Assembly: GCA_030425295.1 (NCBI GenBank)
Contig: JAUIAT010000002.1
Location: 114,574 to 178,573, forward strand
Direction: 5' to 3'
Source: Gammaproteobacteria bacterium
Lineage (GTDB): Bacteria > Pseudomonadota > Gammaproteobacteria > JAUIAT01
DNA: 64,000 nucleotides
Part shown: positions 36,712-44,275 of the stretch, piece after piece
Position numbering within the stretch: the stretch's first letter is position 1
Layout: every line of letters starts with the position of its first letter
Made by a program: the position numbers and the translations under genes
The notes under the pieces: model-generated
What the model was told of the DNA's origin: nothing
Databases searched by the model: none
Seen by the model: only the letters and a program-made list of their open reading frames with translations

Positions 36712-37836
36712 CTAAAACAACCCTAGTTCTCTAAAAACTACTGAGAATGCAGCATCTGCAACAATAATTAAAAATATAGCTTGCACAGCAGCTACAGTTG
36801 TTCTTCGACCCACGTCTTCAGAACTTCCCTCAGTTTTAAAACCCTGAAAACATCCTACACCAGCAATAATAAGAGCAAAGACTGGCGTTTTAACTAAACC
36901 ATACACATAGTGCTTTAATGCAATTTTTTCCTGGAATCTATCTAAAAAGACAGCATATTTAACATCTAAAATATCTCTAGCCATTACCATGCTGCCAAAC
37001 ACTCCCCAAATATCAGCCCAAACTACTAATAATGGTAAAGCAATTAAGAGCCCATAGATTTTCGGCATAACTAGCCTTTCCATAGGGGAAACACCCATGG
37101 TCTTAAGGGCATCAACCTCTTCATTTACTTTCATCGAACCAAGCAAAGCAGCAAAAGACGTACTTGTCCTGCCGGCAATTAAAATTGCTGTAATTAATGG
37201 AGCAAACTCTCTAAGAATCGCGATCCCAGTGAAATCAACAATAAATATATTTGCACCATAATTAAGAAGTTGAGCTGAGAGTTGATATGCGACAACTATA
37301 CCAATTAGAAATGCCATCATTGCAACAATTGGTAATGCCTCATAACCTGATAGCTGAATCTCTCCCATTATGCTTCGCCACTGCCAACGCCTTGGATGCG
37401 GAAGAGTCCTTAAAAAAACAACGAAACTTTCTCCAAGAAAACCTATAAAGTCACATATATTTAAAAACCTATTTACAAAACTCTTACCAACCCTGTAAGC
37501 AAATGTTTTCTTTTCAGGTGACTCATCAACAAGATGAGTTATTTCAGCTTGTTTGGAGATTAATTCATATAAAGACTTACGCTTGGCTGAAAGACCTTTG
37601 AAATTAAATCCATAACCTTTTTCCTTAAGCTGCATTAGTAACTCATGCAACATTAAGGCGCCGGCGGTATCCAGAGTGTCAATTCTGCTGGCATCTACAG
37701 AGAGCTTAGAAGATGACATTTGACACAAGGCAGAAATGTCCGCGTCGAGGTTTGAAATACCCTTGACAGACCACTCTCCTTGTAGAATCAAGGAGTTAGA
37801 TTTCTCATCCATTTGAATACGAGCGCTTCCTTTCAT
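36712..37836 (-). CDS. STAS-MlaE fusion permease of the MCE system
   Basis: Inner-membrane permease with its regulatory STAS domain fused at the N-terminus. Residues 1-100 are STAS-like, with the conserved VDASRIDTLDTAGALML strand-helix. From about residue 120 follows an MlaE-type domain with the signature EVDALKTMGVSPMERLVMPK (the EQ loop) and five hydrophobic segments. In the E. coli mla operon the STAS protein MlaB is a separate gene; here it is joined to MlaE, as in several other bacteria. It is the first gene of the operon permease-ATPase-MCE-lipoprotein; no MlaC-like periplasmic carrier gene is present. Confidence 0.92.
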   Translation of the reverse strand: MKGSARIQMDEKSNSLILQGEWSVKGISNLDADISALCQMSSSKLSVDASRIDTLDTAGALMLHELLMQLKEKGYGFNFKGLSAKRKSLYELISKQAEITHLVDESPEKKTFAYRVGKSFVNRFLNICDFIGFLGESFVVFLRTLPHPRRWQWRSIMGEIQLSGYEALPIVAMMAFLIGIVVAYQLSAQLLNYGANIFIVDFTGIAILREFAPLITAILIAGRTSTSFAALLGSMKVNEEVDALKTMGVSPMERLVMPKIYGLLIALPLLVVWADIWGVFGSMVMARDILDVKYAVFLDRFQEKIALKHYVYGLVKTPVFALIIAGVGCFQGFKTEGSSEDVGRRTTVAAVQAIFLIIVADAAFSVVFRELGLF

Positions 37837-38002
37837 AATTTACATTCTGACATTTATTTAAATAAATGCCAATACTGACGCACAATAATAAGACAAAAGA
37901 CTGCGTAAACTATTATCAATACGCTCAAATATTGCAATAAATTTTATAGTTTAGTACCATTCCATAAAACTTAAAAAACCCTAAAACATAAGCAATAAAA
38001 TA

Positions 38003-38590
38003 ATGAGCAGCAACAAACAAATAGTTAAAGTTTTAAAGAAAACAGCTATAATTTACGACCCTAAAGATTCTACACATAAAAATCAAAAAACTGAACTAAT
38101 CACCACAAATGCGCTAAGACTGCGACGTAAGGTTACTGTGTTAAAAGGCACAGCTATAATATACAACCCTGATGATCCTATTCATAAAAATCAAAAAATA
38201 GAGAAAATTACTATATCTGCGCAACGAAATAGAGCAGCTAAACAAATTTCTATGCTAAAAGAGAAATATAATGGTGCCCCGTCCACAGCTCCCGACAAAA
38301 ATTCGGCAGAAAACGAAGCTAATTTTGTTTGGTTAACCCCTTATAGCAAAACAAATAAGGGGCGAATAAGAACAAGAAATAACTTTAATAGTTCTTTAGA
38401 AGATGACAGACCTAAACAACACTCTAAGTCTAATGACACAAGCTTGGATATTTTAAGCATTTTTAGAAATTTAAAGAAAGAAGCCCCTGGTTTAAACATC
38501 CTTAGCAACCCTAAAGAATCTGACCCAATACCTAGAGAACCTTCAGAATTAGAAAAAGATATATTTTCTGAGTGGTTGCTTCCCCAATAA
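38003..38590 (+). CDS. Unknown protein with N-terminal internal duplication
   Basis: 195 residues, basic, with no signal peptide or membrane helix. Two similar units of about 36 residues open the protein: VKVLKKTAIIYDPKDSTHKNQK and VTVLKGTAIIYNPDDPIHKN, so the shared pattern is V-V/T-V-L-K-x-TAIIY-P-D-HKNQK. The rest is low-complexity and polar, ending in ELEKDIFSEWLLPQ. No ribosome site stands out ahead of ATG 38003. Family unknown. Confidence 0.6.
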   Translation: MSSNKQIVKVLKKTAIIYDPKDSTHKNQKTELITTNALRLRRKVTVLKGTAIIYNPDDPIHKNQKIEKITISAQRNRAAKQISMLKEKYNGAPSTAPDKNSAENEANFVWLTPYSKTNKGRIRTRNNFNSSLEDDRPKQHSKSNDTSLDILSIFRNLKKEAPGLNILSNPKESDPIPREPSELEKDIFSEWLLPQ

Positions 38591-38659
38591 AAAGGTTATC
38601 TGACAGATTATGGATTATTATGCGCCAAGATTCTGTCAGCGAATTAGTTAACATCTACA

Positions 38660-38720
38660 ATCCCGAGCGCAGCCGAGGGATCAATAAAACTAGATTCCGC
38701 AATCAAGTCGCGGAATGACA
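38660..38720. repeat. Family E palindromic repeat
   Basis: TCCCGAGCGCAGCCGAGGGATC followed by TAGATTCCGCAATCAAGTCGC and GGAATGACA. Same layout as 40054-40118 (both have ATAAAACTAGATTC in the middle). Confidence 0.8.
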
Positions 38721-38784
38721 TCATTTTTAGATAATCAAATAAGTTGATTATCAAAACCTCAAAATTTTCACTAAATTATTAGCG

Positions 38785-38820
38785 TTTTCGCTCTGCAACA
38801 CGAATTATCAACAGCCCCTA
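38785..38820 (-). mobile_element. MITE family B tip at the 3' end of the OTU gene
   Basis: TTTTCGCTCTGCAACACGAATTATCAACAG then CCCCTA, matching the terminal 35 bases of family B with several changes. Its outermost TAG, read on the minus strand, is the stop codon of the OTU-like gene. The interior of the element is missing. Confidence 0.7.
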
Positions 38821-40058
38821 AATAGTAAGATTTTTTGGTTTATCCTCATTAGTATCCGATGAAAAACTTATGTCTTTCTCGGCATAAACTCTAGACCATT
38901 CAGACTCTTTAATCTTCTGAGTATTACTTGAAAAATCTACGCTCATAGCCAAACCCTTATTATGTGCAGAGATAATATTTCTTGTAGTTAAATCATCTCG
39001 ATAGGCAGGTAGCTTCATTTCTTCCAATTGAAGGGTATGCGCAAGTAAAAAATCAAAATTTATATATTTTTTATCTGGATCATTCATGGCTTTCCGATAC
39101 TTACTAACAACATCATTCAACTCTAGCTCATCAGAGTTGCCATCGTCCTCAGCTTTAAAGCGTCTACTACTTTTCGCTGATTCAGTTAAAGTAGATTTAA
39201 GCCTTAAATAAGTCGGGTTACACGGAGAATTAAGGCTTGAAGGACTTTTCCCAATTTGAGGCACTGGGCTGTTCGACTTGTTAAACTCTATGACATTACC
39301 AATATTTTCATCTAAAAAATAACTAATGGCTAAGGCAATAGAATTATACAAACAATTACCATCACCTTTAGATTTAACCTGATCACCTTTATTATCTACA
39401 GCATTCCAGTGGTTATTATTTTTATTTACTAGGCAAATATAGGGACGATTTTTATTCTCTAAATTTGTGATATTATCTTCGGAGACATCACCATTGTTAT
39501 ACATATAACCAGCTTGAAAACCATAAAAGGCTGCAAGTGCTCTGTACGCATAGAGATCGCCATAAAATCCATCACAGGACTGTTTTTCAAAATAATATTC
39601 TAGTGTTTTATATAAAGGATCAGAGCTATTACTAATTTCTTCTCTTATTTTCTGAGCCTCAGAATCATTACTTTCTTTAATATATTTAACAGCAATTTTC
39701 CGCAAAATTGGTGCAGCTTTTTTTGAATATCAGTTGCAGGGTTAAATAGACAAGTGTCCCCTTTAAATATTGCAGAACGTAACTCACCATTAGATAACAG
39801 CTTTCTAATAGTAGAATTTATATTCTTTTTCATTTCTTCTGATTGCATCAGCCCACCCTCTAAATCTAAGGCTTTACTTAAATATAAACCTAATTGTATA
39901 TAACTAAAGCTTAAGAGAACATTAGGGGCTGTAAGACCAATTGTCAGCATTCCCCTTAAGAGGGGCGTTGTTGCATAAATATTTGTAGGTTTTGGGTTAT
40001 TAATTATTTTCCTTTTATAATTAAGGAGATAATCTTTCAGGTCAAGATTAACTGTCAT
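38818..40058 (-). pseudogene. OTU-like cysteine protease, frameshifted and 5'-disrupted
   Basis: Two overlapping frames, 40058-39645 and 39705-38818, join into one product of about 413 residues if the ribosome moves -1 at the A7 run 39718-39724 (CAA AAA AAG then GCT GCA). The downstream part carries ICLVNKNNNHWNAV (His99 of that frame) and then KGDGNCLYNSIALAI (Asp115, Cys118), motifs of OTU-type deubiquitinases, with His before Cys, the reverse of the usual order. The first 40 or so codons lie in inserted repeats: the ATG comes from a GGGATGAC repeat end, and IGLTAP from a family-B-like tip. The native N-terminus therefore seems lost and the stop is supplied by a MITE tip. I call it a probable pseudogene, but slippage could still give a full product. 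Confidence 0.65.
39924..39950. repeat. Family-B-like tip fragment inside the OTU gene
   Basis: Read on the minus strand, TGCTGACAATTGGTCTTA then CAGC matches the family B end of 63788-63950 (TGTTGACAATTGGTCTTA, CAGC) with one change. It abuts element C and is translated as part of the 5' OTU frame. Confidence 0.65.
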
Positions 40059-40210
40059 CCCGCGACTTGATCGCGGGATCCATAAAACTAGATTCAGCGG
40101 TCAAGCAGCGGGATGACAAATTTCTGTAATTTCAAACAGTTAGTATCTGGCATAGTTACTCTGTTTTCTGTTAGATAAATGAAACTAACAAATTATGCAA
40201 CAACGCCCCT
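39961..40210. mobile_element. Inverted-repeat element C (250 bp)
   Basis: The tips AGGGGCGTTGTTGCATAA (39961-39978) and its reverse complement (40193-40210) form terminal inverted repeats matching 18 of 20 bases over the longer span. No transposase lies inside; the interior holds a family E repeat and the ATG of the broken OTU frame. The right tip provides the stop codon TAG of the ElyC-like gene. GGGGCGTTGTTGCA-type ends are reminiscent of IS5/IS4-class elements; this is from memory and needs a search. Confidence 0.72.
40054..40118. repeat. Family E palindromic repeat inside element C
   Basis: GTCATCCCGCGACTTGATCGC to GGGATC, then ATAAAACTAGATTCAG and CGGTCAAGCAGCGGGATGAC. The conserved GGGATGAC end of the family supplies the ATG at 40058 on the minus strand. 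Confidence 0.85.
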
Positions 40211-41015
40211 AAGCTTTCAAACCATAGTGCCAGCGATACCAAAGCATACCAACATACTCATGCAAAGCTATAGAAGTTGTACGAAGTGCTCTAGAGCTAG
40301 GAAGAAAATCAAGTATTGGATTACGAGACCAGCTAAGGACAAAATCGCTAGGAGCCGGCACGGCAGAAATCCCGAAGTGTTTAAATGATTCAATGGCACG
40401 CTTCATATGCCAAGCGCTTGTCACCAAATAAATTTTATTAATTTTATTTTGCTTTAAAATTTCAGCAGAATGCATGGCATTGGTATATGTATTAGCACTC
40501 TTAGTTTCCACCCACTTTGGCTTAACGCCATAGCTTTTCTTAATCTGGCGATACATAACATTAGCTTCAGCATACTTATAATTCGCAATTGAAGGCATTC
40601 CACCAGTTAGCAAAAGAGGAGCTCTTGTTTTTTCATACAAATCAACGGCTTCATCCATTCTTTGCATGCTTGTTGGAGATAATTCAGGAGGCAAATTATA
40701 CCCTTTGTGGCTTGGCTTCATACCACCCCCTAATACCACTATGGCATGAGCTTTCGGCATATTATACGGGGTTAATTGAGGATATGGTTTTTGCAAGGTG
40801 TCAATTAAACGATATGCAACCGCTGGCATGCTTGCAATCCACAAAGTCATCCAGGCAAAAAAAGCCAGAAACTTAGCAATTTTTCTTAACCTAATAAATG
40901 CAAACAAAGTAGAAATGAAAATTAGAGATATTATCAATCCTGGAGGGAAAATTAGACTTTCAACAACATCAGACATTACATCAATTGACATTTTAAAACC
41001 ATTTATTAAAAACAT
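40209..41015 (-). CDS. ElyC/YdcF/SanA-family DUF218 membrane protein
   Basis: DUF218 protein, in E. coli ElyC linked to peptidoglycan precursor (undecaprenyl) homeostasis. Two N-terminal hydrophobic helices (residues about 25-65) precede the domain with the signature HAIVVLGGGMKPS, LLLTGGMPS, VETKSANTYTNA and VTSAWHMKRAIESFK, and the usual C-terminal LHEYVGMLWYRW. The protein is complete by comparison with that ending. Starts at residues 9 and 14 are also possible, as no clear ribosome site marks the first ATG. Its TAG stop is formed by the tip of element C. Confidence 0.86.
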   Translation of the reverse strand: MFLINGFKMSIDVMSDVVESLIFPPGLIISLIFISTLFAFIRLRKIAKFLAFFAWMTLWIASMPAVAYRLIDTLQKPYPQLTPYNMPKAHAIVVLGGGMKPSHKGYNLPPELSPTSMQRMDEAVDLYEKTRAPLLLTGGMPSIANYKYAEANVMYRQIKKSYGVKPKWVETKSANTYTNAMHSAEILKQNKINKIYLVTSAWHMKRAIESFKHFGISAVPAPSDFVLSWSRNPILDFLPSSRALRTTSIALHEYVGMLWYRWHYGLKA

Positions 41016-41061
41016 TTAAGGCCATAATAATATTTTTAAAAAATAAAATCCAAACCTCAGA

Positions 41062-41225
41062 TAGGCAACGTACCTAAAGTTTTAACAGAAGTGAAAAAGT
41101 GAAGAACTTAGATAGAAATGGTGCTTAATTGAGGCGAATAGTCATTCTATTTAACGAAATGAAGCGTAATTTATAACCAATTTTCTCCTTTTGCAGCTTG
41201 ATAATAACTTTAGGAACGTTGCCTA
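41062..41225. mobile_element. MITE family A, copy 2 (164 bp)
   Basis: Same ends (TAGGCAACGTACCTAAAG, 19 of 20 bases inverted-repeat match) and same length as 6042-6205. It lies in the spacer between the divergent ElyC-like gene and the nucleotidyltransferase gene. TA is present at both outer edges. The interior core shared with family B is at 41125-41158. Confidence 0.85.
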
Positions 41226-41342
41226 ATAACAATGAATTGAATTTTCACCCAAAAGCAAATCACTTTTAAATAGTCATTTTGAACAATTGTATAAATTTTG
41301 ATACTATTGCTCAAATTTAATAAAAATAAAACCTTTATAACT

Positions 41343-43976
41343 ATGCATACTAATAATAAATCAAATAAAGACTACCATACAAAACCCCGCCTGACCAATA
41401 AGGAAGGTTTTATTTCATTTGAAGAAGCGGTTGAAACAGGAGTTTTCTTTTCCAATGGAAATAATGATGAGGATTTATCAGTAATAGAAAGCCTGATTGG
41501 AATAAATCCGAATAATCCAGAAAATCAGAATATAGAACTTATTAATAATTTTTTCACTACAAACAAAAATAAACCAAACATAGAGAAGGATTATCTAAAG
41601 TTAGCAAACAATACTATTATAGCCAAACCAAGAAAAACCTACGCAGACTGTTTAGTAAAAAACCCCAACTCAGAGCATACCAAGCTATACTTGCAATCTT
41701 TTAATAAGTATGCCAGAAGTTATAAACCAAAACCAAATTATAATAACTATCATAGGTGCTTAAGCATAATATCTAGAATGTTCAATTCTGCAGCACAAAA
41801 AGAATTTTTCTTAAGTGAAGACCCGGAGCATCAAAGAATTACCGAACTATATTTTCTAACCTTCGCAGCACTTCTAAGTGGATTTTTAATTGATAACAAT
41901 TACGTGTATAAAGTAGAAAAACTTGATCAAGCGTTACAAGGAAACGTGGAATCGTATATAAATGTCATGTACAACAATGCTTTTATATTAAACTTCTACA
42001 ATGAAATAGAAGAAGCGATAGAGACACTAAAAAATCAAATAAATCAGCCTACCCTGGGTATAACCAAAGATCTTTTAGCGATCATTAAGTTATTTCATTT
42101 AGTTACCACCAGTTACCCCTACATTACTAAAACTACCCCTACCAAGGCAAATGAAATATGCGAAATTATTTTTAACAAAAAAAATGAATTCAATTCTCCA
42201 GAAGATTGGCTAAAGCATACCTCTCTAGAATATTATGGCACAAAAGCTCCTACTGTATATCTCCGCCCAAAAGATCAATTGAGAAAATTTTCCATACTTA
42301 AGTGTGATGAAAGATGCTCAAATGAGGACACATCTGATGAAAAAATGAGGAAGCACGTATTGTCGTCCGCATTAATGCTTACTCTAGATATTTGCAAGCC
42401 AGAAGATTTAAATAAAACAAAACTTTATGGATTCAAATACAACTCACAAATTGCTGCCTCAAAAGCAGAAAAGGAAAAACAGATAGAAAAATATCGAAAC
42501 ACGGGAGTTGATCAGCTATTATCTAACATTAATGACAACACAAATACTCATAAAAATAAATCTCAAAAAAATAAAAAACAAACTCCAGATAAAAAAGCCG
42601 CTAGCCTAAAACAAAGCATACGCGACACTATCAATAAAAACCCATTCATATTACAAAATATTAAAGACAACCTCGACTTGTCTAATTTGCTGAAACTATT
42701 AAATACTCCACGCAAAATAAAGAAAAAAACAGCATTAAATAGGGCTATAAAGATTTTTGAAGAATTTAAATCTCTTAGTGACCTACAAAAAAACCCTACT
42801 GAAATAAAAGGCAAACAAAGGCTAGATAATCTAATTAACTACCTGGGAGAAGATTTTATTAATGAAGCCAACATTCATGTTTATGGTGGTTTTTTGCGTG
42901 ATACATTATTAGGCTTGGAACCAAATGACTTTGATCTTGGCTCTCAACTAAAAAGCCAAGAAATAGAAAATTTACTAAATAAACATGGAATCAAGTTTAA
43001 AAAATCTGATAAATATGAAAATAGATTCTTTATAAAAATACCAAAAAATGAAAACATTCAAGATGATATACTTACGATTGAAGCCTCTATAAATCCTGAA
43101 GATAATGATAGCTTGCAAATAAATAGTCTTTTTATGAACTTGCCTAAATACATTAGTAACGGAAGAATCTTAAAGAGTGAGCTAATTCAAGCAAAAGGTA
43201 AAATCTCAAAAAAATGCAAATACGCAAAAGTAGATTTCGTCGGCCTTTTTTACAATGCTCTAAAAGCGCCTTCTGCAGATTGGCATGATAAAGCAAGGGT
43301 GCTTCGACATATATATACTGCAGCTAAATTAAATACTGGTCTTAACTTAAATTTCACGCAAAATATTAATAAAATATGCCTTCAAATTACAAAGAGTGGC
43401 AAAAATACAAGAATCCCGCCATTGGCGTTTTGTAACAAATTATTATCCATAATTAAACAAGACCATGAATTTTTCTTTAATACTTTAGAAAATAATCCTG
43501 ATTTATATAAGCTTCTATTTGATATCTCAGTCCATAATTACTATAAAGAATTATTTACTTTTATAAAAAATAATGAAGAGCTTAAAACCAAAGGAAACCT
43601 GGCCACTTCAACTTTAATGGTAGGCTTGACGCTACCTAATTATAAACGTGTTAATGCCAAGGTGGACTTTGATTTACATGACGCGCTAAAAACAACCTTG
43701 CTATATGACCCTAATGCATTTAGATATAGCGGTCACGAAAAACTAATACAGATTTACTCTATTGCATCTATAGATTTCAAGGCTGCTTCAAAGTTTATAC
43801 AAGATGGTATTAAAAAATTTGAAGACAAAGATTACCTTAAAACCATATGTGAAATATATAAAAAAGACCCAGTAGCAAAACCTGCAACACTAAACAACCG
43901 GAATACACTCTGGCAGCAAGAATCAAGCAACCCTAGTTCTGGCGACAGACATACAAGTCACTACAACGGAATATAA
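41343..43976 (+). CDS. Large protein with CCA/poly(A)-polymerase-like nucleotidyltransferase head
   Basis: About 877 residues. I prefer ATG 41343 because a possible promoter (TTGAAC at 41279, GATACT near 41300) would leave the ATG at 41298 without a leader; the longer form has 892 residues. Residues 1-500 are polar and unrecognised, with a Lys-rich linker (NKNKSQKNKKQTPDKKAAS). Near residue 513 a class II tRNA-nucleotidyltransferase/poly(A)-polymerase head begins: HVYGGFLRDTLLGLEPNDFDLGS, matching GG-x2-RD-x2-LG and the catalytic DxD (Asp529 and Asp531 in this numbering). A later IEASINPEDNDSLQINSLFMNL corresponds to the DFT-x-NAL motif with the catalytic carboxylate region altered. About 270 helical residues follow. 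It is not the housekeeping cca or pcnB by size and context. Substrate unknown. Confidence 0.72.
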   Translation: MHTNNKSNKDYHTKPRLTNKEGFISFEEAVETGVFFSNGNNDEDLSVIESLIGINPNNPENQNIELINNFFTTNKNKPNIEKDYLKLANNTIIAKPRKTYADCLVKNPNSEHTKLYLQSFNKYARSYKPKPNYNNYHRCLSIISRMFNSAAQKEFFLSEDPEHQRITELYFLTFAALLSGFLIDNNYVYKVEKLDQALQGNVESYINVMYNNAFILNFYNEIEEAIETLKNQINQPTLGITKDLLAIIKLFHLVTTSYPYITKTTPTKANEICEIIFNKKNEFNSPEDWLKHTSLEYYGTKAPTVYLRPKDQLRKFSILKCDERCSNEDTSDEKMRKHVLSSALMLTLDICKPEDLNKTKLYGFKYNSQIAASKAEKEKQIEKYRNTGVDQLLSNINDNTNTHKNKSQKNKKQTPDKKAASLKQSIRDTINKNPFILQNIKDNLDLSNLLKLLNTPRKIKKKTALNRAIKIFEEFKSLSDLQKNPTEIKGKQRLDNLINYLGEDFINEANIHVYGGFLRDTLLGLEPNDFDLGSQLKSQEIENLLNKHGIKFKKSDKYENRFFIKIPKNENIQDDILTIEASINPEDNDSLQINSLFMNLPKYISNGRILKSELIQAKGKISKKCKYAKVDFVGLFYNALKAPSADWHDKARVLRHIYTAAKLNTGLNLNFTQNINKICLQITKSGKNTRIPPLAFCNKLLSIIKQDHEFFFNTLENNPDLYKLLFDISVHNYYKELFTFIKNNEELKTKGNLATSTLMVGLTLPNYKRVNAKVDFDLHDALKTTLLYDPNAFRYSGHEKLIQIYSIASIDFKAASKFIQDGIKKFEDKDYLKTICEIYKKDPVAKPATLNNRNTLWQQESSNPSSGDRHTSHYNGI

Positions 43977-43994
43977 TTGATCTGAATTATGATC

Positions 43995-44155
43995 AGGGTC
44001 TGTTGACAATTGCTGTTACAAGGCGAAAATATCTAGAATGCTAAAGAATTTGTTCTTTAATTAGGCAAGCAGTCCCTCTATTTAACTAATCAAAGGATAA
44101 ATTTTCACAAATTATAGAAATTTGCAGCTGTGAGACAAACTCTCAACAGACCCTA
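43995..44155 (-). mobile_element. MITE family B, full copy 2 (161 bp)
   Basis: Tips AGGGTCTGTTGACAATTG and, on the other strand, TAGGGTCTGTTGAGAGTT. The interior reads, reversed, almost base for base like 63788-63950, including TGCAAATTTCTATAATTT and TTCTAGATATTTTCGCC. No coding capacity. Lies between the nucleotidyltransferase gene and the F-box gene; the remaining bases of 43977-44275 hold the promoter listed next. Confidence 0.87.
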
Positions 44156-44203
44156 ATATACTCAAATATATGAAATAATTTACACCAAAAATTGTTCAAT
44201 TTA

Positions 44204-44232
44204 TTGACAATTTGACCAAACTATGTAACAAT
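44204..44232 (+). promoter_or_regulatory. Candidate promoter of the F-box gene
   Basis: A perfect TTGACA (44204-44209) followed after about 16 bases by TAACAAT as a weak -10. The gene's AGGGAG ribosome-site candidate is at 44255-44260, 15 bases before ATG, which is longer than usual. Confidence 0.4.
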
Positions 44233-44275
44233 GTAACAGCCTCTTAGATAGAATAGGGAGAAAACAAAAATAGTC

